A stretch of 64,000 bases of DNA from Lantana camara (taxonomy: Eukaryota > Streptophyta > Magnoliopsida > Lamiales > Verbenaceae), in assembly GCA_037501455.1 (NCBI GenBank), contig CM074861.1:92667001-92731000 (forward strand). The letters run 5' to 3'. Under the pieces are notes generated by a model. That model searched no databases and was not told where the DNA came from. It saw only the letters and a list, made by a program, of their open reading frames with translations. Below, piece by piece: positions 30,925 through 42,292 of the stretch. The position numbers and the translations under genes were made by a program. Position 1 is the first letter of the stretch. Each line of letters opens with the position of its first letter.

Positions 30925-33545
30925 ATGGCCCGAAACCCTAGTACAGCCAAGGCCGACGTGGGCAACAGCTCCAATCCGCCGTTCATTCTATCCTCGGACC
31001 GACCTGGTCAGGAGGTGCCTCCACTCCCGAATCAGAGCTTTGCCTCGCTGGACACCTCGGATGAGGTTGAAGCCTAAAAGTTCATGGCGAACTGCGGGGG
31101 GCAGGCTTCGACCTCGATGCAAAGATTCCAACTCAGGGACGAGGTCGATGAGGAGGCTGAGAGAGTGGGAGAAGTTGTCATCAATCCGCCACTCAAAAAG
31201 AAGAAAACCAAGCACTTGTATCGGACATTGAACACGGTGGAGTAGAGGACCAGCAAGCTAACAAATGTCGAGTTCAGGGATATTCAGAACTAGCTTTTCA
31301 ATCTCCCGGAGGGTTTCTCGATCCAGATTTCTGATAAAGGGAAAACGGTTGGGGCCTCCCGACGCCGCAACTCTTTCGGGTTATACTACACGTTAGTGCA
31401 GTATGGGTTCAGATATCCCTTTGGGGCATTGGTGTCGGATTTTCTCCAACGCTTCAACCTATGCCCATCGCAATTGGTGCCCAATTCGATCACACTGCTG
31501 CACAGTATGATTATAATAGTCTGATGCCTCGGATTTACGCCCTAGATCGAGGACATCGGCGAATTCTTCACGCTCAATAACTCTATCAAATCCGGGCCCG
31601 GGTACTATTATTTGCAAGCCAAGACGGGTTGTAAGATCGTCGACATCCTAACCACTTCAATTAGCAAGGTTTAGAAGGGAAAGTTCTTCTTCTTGGACTG
31701 TCCGATGTCCCTGCCGTTTCGCATCACCGAGTCTAATTCCGATGTCCTTGCCGTTTCGCACCACCTGTTCTTGTCTCCGACAGAACTTTAAAACCTTGAT
31801 CGGGCTGGGGGAACTCGAGCCTAAATACTTAACACCAGCCAGGCACTTGGTGGAGGTGGGCCTGGTCACGGGGACTAGGTTGGCCAACTTCAGCTTTGGT
31901 ACGCCCCACTTTCCGACCTGAGCCAGTCTCGACCCGGCCCAGGGTTTTACTTTCTCTCTAACTTATTTAATTTGTCACGTACTTTCTTCTCGATCCCTTG
32001 GTGATAACCGATGTCAATCTTTGTTGTAGGTCTACATATCCTCATGATGGCTAGGGTGGAGAGAGTGCAGGCGACCATGAACTTGGAACGAGATCAACCC
32101 CTGCCCGCGATCGAGCAGAACATCGCCCCTATCAACCAGCTACTCCTAGATACCCAATCTTAGCACAGCGTCCCCAAAGGCAGCGTCAAGAAGAGCAAAT
32201 GTAGCAAGTCCAAGCTCCCCAATGGGAGGCGACTATCGATGTCGGCGATGCATGCCTCGAGATGGAGCCCACCTCTGACGTCGGATCGAGAGAATATAAT
32301 AAATTTGGATGACATAGACTTTTATTCCGATCCCTCCTTCAATGCTTATAACCTAGTTCTTCCTCAGGATGCGCAGCATGGGATCGGGAAGCGTGTGCGC
32401 AAGAGAAGGCATCGGGAGCGCGTAGACACAATCGATATTGATACGGATTCCGAGGGGTCGGACCTGGAGGAACAATTACTTAATCTCAACGCCAGCCGGC
32501 TTGATGAGTGAGCATGATGATGGGTCGATCAGGAACTTGGGGTGTAGGAAAGCCAGACATCGATCTACTGGGTGCGCTATTCAATGTGGGGTGCGTGATC
32601 GATGAGCAGAAGGTGCTGTTCCAGGAGGAGGTCTAGAATCAGAAGTATCGCGTCAGCAAGGTAATTTTCAACATAAGTGTGTTTACTTCGATAATATTAT
32701 TTATGTTCTCTCTACCCCGAACTGCCCCTTGATATCGATCTCACTTCACAACAGGATATCCTTCCTACCATGATCAACTCCTTCTGGTGGTTTGAGGTTT
32801 TAGAGGCCGAGATGACTAAGTACAAAGCCAAATACCGGGCCGCGAAGGAGAGGTTGGGATCGATAGATGCAGGTCTGATTGAGGAGTTGGAGAGGGAGAA
32901 TGAACGACTAAGTCAAGACCGGAGCTAGAAAGAGGAGGAAGCCCAATCAAAATCTATCGAGCAGCAAAGCACTCCAGATGAGATCGATCGTCTTACCAAG
33001 AAGCATGTTGTCGACCTGAGCAACCTTGACACTCAAGCGGCTGCTGGTGCTCAACAGGCCAAGTCGTCGGGTCGAGAGGATGGCAGGAAAGAGGTGCTTG
33101 AGGAAGCACAAGCCAAGATTCATGCCGTCGTGAGGTCGATGAGGGAGGCAAAATCTGAGATCAAGAGGTATGCAGTGAGGGAGTTCCTCGAAGGGCCAGC
33201 CTTTAAAAGGCCAATGCCGTCACAGCCGCCTCCGACGTGCAAGGGGGAATTAGGTTGGCCGTGAACCAGATCAAAAAGTTGCACTTATTCCCCGAGGGCT
33301 TCAACTTTGCATCGACTGGACGCCACCTTCCTAATCCTTATCCCGAACCGGAAGAAGAAGATGAAGAAGACCCAGCCCAGATTGACTGGACCAGCCACAA
33401 ATACGAGTTCACGGTCGAGATGGCCTATTCGAAACGGGACAAAAGGCCTACTGAGTGTGAGCTCCCGCAACCCATTGAGATCGATAGTTTCCTTCCTCCG
33501 AAAGGCCTGCTTGGGCATGAGAAAGCTCCCACTTTGGTGTTATGA
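30925..33545 (+). pseudogene. Tat-2 antisense gene relic
   Basis: Starts at ATG 30925 and follows the Tat-1 antisense gene in order. There is an acidic N-terminal part, then a globular block with PFGALVSDFLQRFNLCPSQL and SGPGYYYLQAK (31400-31620), comparable to the Tat-1 SGPGYIQLQSK. Basic KRVRKRRHRER follows near 32390, then a coiled coil (32800-33170) and an acidic tail. Several in-frame stops and shifts break it. Intron-like pyrimidine-AG boundaries occur near 32030 and 32750. Shared order in two diverged elements argues that the antisense gene was maintained by selection for a time. Confidence 0.65.
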
Positions 33546-33884
33546 GATCGTCTGTTCGACCTACCAGCCAGGTTATGGCCGGGTAAATACTCTTGTATTT
33601 GTTTTTCCTTTTTATGTTTCACCACTTGAACATTATTCAAATTTATGAATGCATTTTTAATTTCCCATACTTGCATTTTGGTTTTACAAGTTGAGGTGTT
33701 TGCTTTCGCTTTTAAACGTATCGATGTGGATGCTTGTTTCTAATCATTGGCATGGGCATTTGTTATTCTCATTGGGATCGACGCGTGTGCCTCGACCTCA
33801 GCGAAATGTAATTAGGCTTTTTAGTCTTTCTTAGAAATCGATCCAATTTGATAGCTTGAGTCGTTTAAGGTTTCAGCCTCCTCA

Positions 33885-33982
33885 GGTCAGTGCATGATCT
33901 AACCGGGTGGGATCGAGGTGTGACCTCGCTGTGGGTCAGCACGTGATCTATCCGGGTCGGATCGAAGTATGACCTCTCTGGG
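33885..33982. repeat. 49-bp tandem duplication
   Basis: GGTCAGtgcATGATCTaaCC and its neighbour GGTCAGcacGTGATCTatCC start at 33885 and 33934, followed by similar GGGATCGAgGTgTGACCTC sequence. Confidence 0.7.
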
Positions 33983-34337
33983 TTTTGACTTAAAATTTGT
34001 GCAAATGGGCTACGGGGTTAGGTCTCTGGGTCTTACGTTGACCTCGTTGGACCCTGTTCTTAGGCTTATCGTTTTTATGATAATGGGGGTCTCATTCCAC
34101 CCCTCCCGGAGGCATGATCGGAGATCGAATGCTAGTAGTGTAAGATAGTGTGAACAATCAAGTAAAAAGGACTTAGATTCTGTCTGTCGGAGATTCAAAT
34201 TCAAGATGAAAGGACATCTAAGGTATTGCGTTAGATGAGGTCGATCAATGTGGGTCTGACCTCGACGTACATGTACAAAGAATCATAAGTGAAGTCGGAT
34301 CTTTAATTAATTCCGCTTCGACCACACCATTGAAAAC

Positions 34338-34824
34338 TTAAACGTAAAATTTCTTCAAGTTATGGGTGTTCCACGGTCTGGGCAAGGGCTCACCTGCTAT
34401 GTCTTCGAGTCGATAGGCCATGTTTTTACCTATTTTAATTACCCGGTAAGGGCCTTCCCATTTGGGTTCCAACTTTCCCATATGTTGCAGGACTTCGACC
34501 TTTTTCAGCACCAGATCCCCAATCTGGAACGATCGGGGTCTGACATACTTGTTGTAGGAACGAGTTACAGCGGCTTTGTACTGGATAAGCTTTTGGTAGG
34601 CGCGCTCTCTCTTCTCCTTAATTAGGTCCAGGTAGTTAGATCGGCACTCGTTGTTTTGCTCGATCTGATAATGAGATACTCGAGCCGTTTCATGGAGCAA
34701 CTCATATGGGATTACGGTTTCGGACCCATAAACTAAGGAAAATGGAGTCTGGCCTATGGCGGCGCAGGGTGTGGTTTGATAGGCCCAGAGGACCCCGTCG
34801 AGCTCATTCGCCTATGCGCCGAGC
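34338..34824 (-). pseudogene. pol: Tat-2 integrase, C-terminal part
   Basis: Frame open from 34824 to the stop at 34338. It includes ELDGVLWAYQTTP, GQTPFSLVYGSE, DLVLKKVEVLQHMGKLEP and WEGPYRVIKIGKN, closely matching the Tat-1 integrase end. It is cut at 34824 by copia-2 (target cgagc). The upstream piece, HPQANGQAEVTNR, lies at 44231-44308. Confidence 0.88.
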
Positions 34825-36757
34825 TGTTGGAAAACACGAATCAGAAAGCAGCGGAATTTAAAAAATGTTTCCAACAAAAGGACCTTGAACTCGGAATCGT
34901 GTAACCAAATTCGTAAAGATAGAAAACTTACTTTTCTTTTATTCTTTCTTGAAGCGTTTCAAGCCACCCAAGAACGCTCTTCTCGCGGCTTGATCCCCTC
35001 TCCTTGGTAAAGCTCGAATCTTCAAACTTCTAACTTGAAGTCTCTAGAGAAAGTCCACCAACTTGATCATAATCTAACTAGTAAGGATGCTAGTTCTCTA
35101 GTTAGTGTATAGGCTTAACCTAGGGTTTAATTTAATCTTGGAGAAAGGAAGGTGTTCAACACATGAACCAAGAATTGTCAATTAGCTCTAAAGGGGAGCT
35201 CGAGCTCCCCTATATATAGGAGGGAGTGCCGATCCAAATCCTTGTTGGACAAGGATTTGGTTCCTCTCTCTCCTATCACTTGATTATCAAGTATATTCCA
35301 ACTTTGACTTTGAATTCTAATTCTAGTCAACTTTTAAGAGAGCTAAAAATATCCAAACTATTTTTGGATAATTTTATACTTTATTTATTATAAAATAAAT
35401 AACTTATTTTTATCTAATTAATTAATTCGTAATTAATTAACTAGATTATTTTCTCCAAAATTAGACTTTCTTTTTAATTCAAAATTAAACCAAAGTCTAT
35501 TAAATAATTAACACATTAATTATTTAACATCACATAATCACGTGTGGCACACGTGTCTTAATGACACGTGTCCAACCACGTGAGCCACACGTGTGATTTC
35601 ACACGTGTGGAACCCCTTAGGTTCGATTAACTCGTTTAATCATTTTTAAGCCTCAACTCATGTAACCAAGTTGTTGTGTGTGACCCTCTAGGTTCTCAAT
35701 TCAATTAGCAGTGACCCCAATTAATTAATTCACTAATTAATTAATCAGTCCACAGATTAAACGACCATAGTCTAGCAACAGGTGTTTAACCCCTAGCTGA
35801 ATTGGAATGTTCGGATTCGACAGAACCTTTAAGTCATTGATTCATGTGAGATACAATCCTCCTAATTACTATCTCTCAACCAAGATCTAGGGCAAGGGAA
35901 TAATCAGAACCCTAATAATCCGGTCTTAAAGCTAAGTGCATTTCATATCCATTTGATCTCAATCCAAGAAACCCTTTTCTTGATGTCTTGATCTACTGCC
36001 TTGGCCAAGGACTCCATATGGCATATGAATGACTTACACAATAAGAGATCACCTTGCAAATGCAAGTGTAGGTCCTTTCTTGATTCTCATTCACTTTCAT
36101 GGATCACTTGTGCAGCCCCAGCATAAGCCTTGAATCAGTTGTCTAAGGCGACACCCTTTAAAGCTTATACCAAAGACTACAGAATTAATTCATAAAGTGA
36201 CAAGGAACCTCAAGTCTAAGGATCAATTAATCACATCAATGACTCGTGAGATATTTCCTAATCTGGAAGTTTCCATTTCCTGAAATAGAAACTTCCTTTC
36301 CCATTTAGGAATGTTCTCACACGGTGCACCTCAGTGAACTTACTTATTAAAGTAAGCACCCTCATGTATCACGCACGTATCAACTATACACTTTGTACCT
36401 CCATGAAACAAGGTGGTCCTTCTTAAGGGCGTGATCCCACAAGCAAGCCTTAGAGGAGTCAGGTTGACACTCCCACTGTCTGTAGGACTCATCGGCTTGG
36501 AGTATTTTACTAATCATGACTTATGTGATATAGGGCTCGTTTCATGAACCATTTCACCTAAATGGTAGAGTCCTGTCATCAGGATTAGGGGAGTTCTCAT
36601 ACATGCGCACATAATGGAAACACTCAAAACACGTATTGGCATATAAAGAAGTGTTTGCCTATGATCAATCGTATATTATTCAAAGATTGTCTGTGATACA
36701 AGAAAAGTCCCAAAGCAGATTACGTCGAATCGGCTTTCTAGGGCACTATTCCTAACA
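34825..36757 (-). repeat. copia-2 3' LTR
   Basis: 1933 bp, TGTTGGAAAACACG to ACTATTCCTAACA on the plus strand. It contains six CACGTG boxes at 35539-35607 and a tatatata TATA region near 35211. Confidence 0.95.
35539..35607 (-). promoter_or_regulatory. Six clustered CACGTG (G-box) motifs in the copia-2 LTR
   Basis: CACGTG starts at 35539, 35550, 35565, 35577, 35588 and 35602, mostly as ACACGTGT. All six recur in the other LTR from 43007. They lie about 330-390 bp upstream of the TATA region in the element's own orientation. G-boxes bind plant bZIP and bHLH factors; the inducing signal is not known. Confidence 0.8.
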
Positions 36758-36772
36758 ATCTCCCACTTGCCC
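36758..36772 (-). other. copia-2 polypurine tract
   Basis: The minus strand reads GGGCAAGTGGGAGAT next to the LTR, identical to copia-1. Confidence 0.9.
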
Positions 36773-39700
36773 GTAAAAGCCATTTAGGTACTCTAAGTCC
36801 CATCTTCTCAAGATGCACTTTGAGAGCCTATTGACTTTGGGCATTTCCAAAGTGGATCTGCTATATTCTCTGCTGATGTGACCCTCTTGTTTACACATCT
36901 CTCAGGAAACACCTTTTCCTTATAAAGTGATTCGTAATCACGTGTTCAGTCTCTTGGTGAGGTCTTGGTTCTCTTACTTGAGCAACCATCCATTTTATCA
37001 TACAATATGATAAAGGAGTTGTTTCATGCTAGGAACTTCATCTAACCAGTTAGATGGAGTCTCTTACCCAAACACTTAACTTAGCGTTATATAATACGAC
37101 TAAGTTCTCAACTACGATAGTCGAGTTTTGCAATGTCCGTCCTTGGAACCCCTTTCCAACACATTGCATTACCATTCTGGTAGAAGTTGTATCCTTTCAA
37201 TGATTTCATAATCATCTATGTTTGATGAAACAATTACATCAAAATATCCTTTCAATGATAAGATCTTTTGGGCTCTGTAAACTAATACATGTCCTCATTT
37301 CTTCTTAAGTACTCTGAGGACATCCTTTACAGAGATCTAATGACCTTCTCTGAGGTCATATTAGATTCGGCCCACTACGCTTAGTGTTGTGCCATATCTA
37401 ATTTATTACATAACTTTTCATACATTATGCACCCTTTCACTTAAAGGGATTTTGGATATTCTAACTTTCTCAAAGTTTATCTTAGGCCACACACTCTTCA
37501 AAAGAGATGTTTCATTGTCCATACTAAACTCCTTTTAGTACCGTGGTTATGTACTCATTTTGTGATAATCCTTTTATTCTCTTAGATCTATCTTCTATAG
37601 ATCTGAATGTCGAGAATATAGGATAATCACCAAGATCTTTCATGTCAAATTGTTTCTTAAACAAGAATTGGTAACTTTCACGTCATCCTTGACATTCCTA
37701 ATGAGAAGGACATCGTCTTCTAAAGAACCAAAATTGACTCTTACATCACTAACTTCCATATGTACACTCTGAGACTTATTCGACTTCTATCTGTGTCAAA
37801 CGATTTGACTGTGGAATCGAATTGTCTAACTCCTAGAAGCCTTTATCAATCCACATATTGACTTTAGGGATTTGCATACCTTATGCATACTCCCACTGAA
37901 TATGAGATTTATAGAAATACCTTATTTCAGTCTCTTTCAATCTCATATTGAACAAGATAGTTCTCATATTCATTTATCATATCTCATAGTCAGAATATGA
38001 GGATGTGGTAAACATAATCCAAATGGACTTTTGCATTTCAATCGTCAAGAAGGTTGTAATGCTTTCCATTTACTCGAAGCTCCACGAGCTTGATCCTATC
38101 AGGTGGATCAACCAAGGTCAAAACTTGGTTTGAGTATATGGAATCCATATTGGATTTCAAGGCTTGCTTACACTACTCAGATTCCAAATCTGACAGTGTC
38201 TCCTCTTCAAGTAATTCCTTGGCTATCTAGGAACGCGTTCTAAACACGTCTTAAGAGAAGGGTTTCACACGTGTACATACTCTAAAATTTGGCTAAATTT
38301 CATCAGATGGGCTCGTTTCTTCTATATGTGGCGTGGATATTTATCCTTAAATTTCTTTGAGGTCTGCTTGCTTGTCTTTCTTCTTCTATAGGAACGATTC
38401 CTTGAGAAAGATACATTCCTTGAGACAAACAACCTTTGTCTAAGGGAATTGCAGAAACAATATTCAATATCGTTGTATAAACTTGAACTCATTTCAAACT
38501 TATCTCCCACTATCCTCTTCACTTAAGAGGATTCTACTAAATTCTTGGATAAGAATAATTAGGGAATTTAATATGCCACATTGCATAGTGCAACTAAAGG
38601 ACTGATTTTGGAAGGTACAAAATTCAAAAATCTCTAACTGCATATTCTGGGAGTTTATTCCTAGAATGATTATAAGTCAGTAAAGCTTGCTATGGAATGG
38701 ACCATGTTGCATTAGATTTCATTCCCTCATTCGGAAACACTAAGGTGTTCTCGAATTAGTTTACTGAGAGATAACCCTATTATCTCTAAGATGAGTAAGG
38801 AATTAGTTGCTAAGATATTGGCTATCTCGATCATATCGATTTACCTATAACTTATGACTACTTCGGTTCCTAACCTCCTTTCGAAATTCTAAGAATTTCA
38901 TATAAGTTTCGAATTTGTACTTTAACAAGTACATTCATTCATAATGATTAAACTGACGATTGTATCTAGTGCTTACATTAAGCATCTTATACTCATCAGC
39001 ACGGATCGAAATCCACTATAATTTTGGAACGTTCCACGTTTCTTATAAACGGGATTCAGGAACGCTTCCCTCATGACAGGATTCACAGGAAGTCAACACT
39101 ATAGGTTCATTTTCATAGAATGATCCTAAGGTGTCTGACTTGCTAATCCTTTTATATCTCAACGTTCCAAAGTAATTCGAAGCTTTGTCATCTCACTTAC
39201 TTTTGTTATCTCGTTGTATGTTCAGAACATTAGTGCCTTGAGTCTTTGCACAACGGCTTATGCAGAATTGACTTAAGACTAGTAAATTCTATTCCTAGTA
39301 GAATTACTAAACGAGGTAACATTTCAAAGTACTCATACTCTTTGCAGTTCCCTTTCAAAGTCCTTATTTGCCACCATAGAAGCAAACGTCCTATTTGATC
39401 TCTAGTGTCTTTTGGGCGTACCCCTTACATGCCCCTCCATTGGGCTCTTAAGGGTTTCTTCTTCTTTAGGCCTTCAAGCCTTTAACTTAGGGAGTTTTAG
39501 AAGAAGAATTAACCATCTCAACCTTTTATTCCTTCTTAAGGATGCTCTCAACCATTATCAACTTAAATGATTAACTATGCTACATTAGCATCATTCTAGT
39601 TGAGCATAAAGGGTTTGAATGATAGTCGAAGCAATGTAAGCAATCAGTGCATTGAGAACTCTTTTCTCAGTTGATGATCGAGACCATAAGATCTTCAAAT

Positions 39701-40200
39701 AAGATCTTTAGACCTTGTTCGTGTGCACTTGTTTCCTCATTTGGAATATTGAATTATTCCATAATGTTATACCTTGTAACATTTTTATGAGGTGGTTCAA
39801 TTGCTTTTAAGTGGTTTGGAAAAATCCATTCACCTCAGATTGCTTCTCTTTTGGCCCGGGTCGACTTTTCACAATTGAAAACTTCGCCCTTTAGAGAACG
39901 CCTTTCTCTAGTCGGATTCTAAAATGAATTTTAGGATCCGAAGCCATTTAGAGTTAGTCAGGACTTAGTCAACTTATTTGACTTAAGGATGGATACGAAT
40001 GGGTTTGCATTTCATATTGTAGAGAATCACAGAACTACAACCTAAATGCTAAGCAGAGAAAATGTGGGCATGCTGAATTATAACGATATACAAAAGATAA
40101 GGTCTTTAATCTAATGTAGCTCCCACTGTTTTTCAAAGATCTATAATTCCCAAAGATCTAAGAGGAACATGTTTCCCAATGGGTACTAAGATCCTAGGCA
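36773..40200 (-). pseudogene. pol: Decayed copia pol in copia-2
   Basis: Fragments in copia order are recognisable but no long frame survives. The C-terminal end lies near 36800. The RT region is at about 37590-37730, with FDMKDLGD and EDRSKRIKGLSQ matching copia-1 FSMKDLGE and RDRSKRLIGMSQ. The catalytic block reads EDDVLLI instead of VDDILLI. The integrase C-terminal piece MKRIVGDKFEMSSSLY is at 38322-38522 (copia-1: VKRLVGDKLDSRSSLY). Stops and frameshifts occur throughout. The 39400-40200 segment is too diverged to assign. Confidence 0.75.
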
Positions 40201-40211
40201 TTTTACCTCGA

Positions 40212-40533
40212 ACCCACGACTCGCGGACATTCTAAGTAAGAACCCTAGGTAGGTACAACTTACCAATTCTAACACCTTTAGAATTCTTAGTAATTGTTTT
40301 TGCATCACCTATCTTTCAATATGGACCCACGACTCGTGCGACATCCATATTTACTTAGGCGTTAAGCTAGACCCATCAATCATAAGATCATGACCAAAAC
40401 TTAGTTCGAACGACCCACGACTCGCGGACATCGCCCTTGCTAAAATTGACCACGAAATATTGACCATTTAAAATGATTAATTAGGTAACTAAGAACTAAT
40501 AAGCTCCACTAGCTATCCCACGACTCGCGGACA
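40212..40533 (-). repeat. Four spaced copies of the 19-mer motif in copia-2 leader
   Basis: ACCCACGACTCGCGGACAT or close variants start at 40212, 40325, 40413 and about 40516 (plus-strand reading). Reverse complemented they match copia-1 TGTCGCACGAGTCGTGGGT. Spacing is 88-113 bp. Confidence 0.75.
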
Positions 40534-41689
40534 ATAACTAGCTTTACTTACTAAACTTAAAACCTATTGATGGAATGCTAGGAATTTAATTCAAAATTTG
40601 CATCTCGAATTAAACACTTATTTGTTCGAAATTAGCTTAATATTTAATGGGAATTTTCGAATCAACCGAAGAGTTGTTCGGTTCGACCTCACCAACATAT
40701 ATGTTATCCAATTTAATTAGTCTTGATTAATGCAAGTACAACTTAAATGCATTTCAAACAAGCACATAAACAGATAACATGTCCTAGCATGATACTAACA
40801 TGTAATGATCATGAGTTCTACCTATCTTATGCGTGATATGTGGGAGCCACTCCACAATCACAAGTTCTAACATACATGCCACATAAACAGTTTAAATCAC
40901 ATAAGGGAAAGAGGTAACAAAATACGAGCCCTATCTCTATTACATTTAACAATTGAGATTCCCCTCCCTAACATTTTGAGGGGTCTTCACTTATGGCCTC
41001 CTTGTTACTTGAATGTGGTCCATCTTACTCCTTGGGTGCATTGTCTCCAAAATGAAAATAAAACCTCACCACCTATCTCTACTCTCAAATTACAATAAAA
41101 AGAAAAAGACATAAAGTAATAAGGCTCAATCTTCATATTGGCCTTAGACAATTACACGGGGCATACCCCGGCCTCAAAAACAGTAATATGGAAAGCCACA
41201 TAATAAATCACATAACAGTACGCACATAAGTGAGGCTCCAACCTCAATTGAAAAACGCAACTATAGGGCTCCAACCCCAATTCAAACCATCCATGTGCAT
41301 AAATTAAAACCATACATAGATCTAAACCCATGATCACCTAACATGCTTTTGCGAGAATTTAAATTTAGCCAATAAATTAAAATTCCCGTTTCAAGTCCTA
41401 ATGACTTAAAACACGACTTGATGCGAGTCTTATTTATAAAAGTTTTTAATAAATCCCAATTACCAAAACAGATAAAATTCCAATTAATTTCTGAAAATTA
41501 ATAATTTTATCAAAGATGTATTTTCCCAAAATATAAACCGTTTCAATTTCTCAAAAATCCCAATTTTAAGTTTTATTCAAAAATTAAAATAAATATTCAA
41601 AAATAAAATTTTAAAATTAAAAATAAAAATTGGGACTTGATTGCACGAAACACGAAAAACACGGACTACGAAAATGGGGCCCTTGCACG

Positions 41690-41965
41690 AGACGGGCTGC
41701 TCGTTGCGGGCGTGCGCGCGCGCGCACGCGACAGGCGCACACTGCGCGCGGCCAAGGCCGCGCTCCTGCGCGCGCTGGGCGTGCACGCCGCGTGCTCCTG
41801 CGCGCAGCTCTTCTCGGCAAGGATGGCGGGCGACAGCGGGCGGCCTGGGCGAGCTATCCCGCACGCCTTGCGGGATTCTCGCCCAGCCTGGGCGAGACGG
41901 CGGGCGGCCTCTCCCGGCAACCCTGGGCGGGCCCGCCCGCAAGCTTGCGGGAGGGCGGTGGCGGT
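41690..41965 (-). other. GC-rich hairpin block in copia-2 leader
   Basis: A ~280-bp block of very high GC in AT-rich surroundings. At 41845-41886, CTGGGCGAG and ATCCCGC pair with GCGGGAT and CTCGCCCAG around a seven-base loop. At 41936-41951, CCCGCAAGCTTGCGGG is a perfect 16-bp palindrome, extendable with one mismatch. It lies about 330-600 nt from the PBS, as in copia-1. Long overlapping frames here reflect GC bias, not a gene. Confidence 0.65.
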
Positions 41966-42278
41966 GATGCCTGCGCGCGCGACGCCTTCGCGCGCGGGGT
42001 TTCGCGTGTTCGTAATCCAGGCTTTTGGTTTCGTGTTTTCGTTCAAAAGCAAAACCAATCCAAGAAATCCAAAAACAGTTTATACAGTTTCAAATCTAAA
42101 ATTGTTTTTCAAAAAATTAAATTTTGCAAAAACCAATTTTCAGAAACTTTCAGGAAAAAATACAGTTTCGTAATTCAGGCTTTCTAAAACAATTACAAAT
42201 ACTCATTCGCATCAAGCCTAAGAATTTCTACCAAATTCAGAATAATTGAGACGAATCAGAAACACGATTAACGAGGTG

Positions 42279-42290
42279 GCTCTGATACCA
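42279..42290 (-). other. copia-2 primer-binding site (initiator tRNA-Met)
   Basis: The minus strand reads TGGTATCAGAGC two bases from the 5' LTR. Confidence 0.93.
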
Positions 42291-42292
42291 CT

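Noticed and set aside
41577..42187. Several overlapping long frames on both strands (up to 185 codons)
   Set aside because: They result from extreme GC content in the copia-2 leader. Frames overlap in all phases and code Arg/Ala/Pro-rich sequence.
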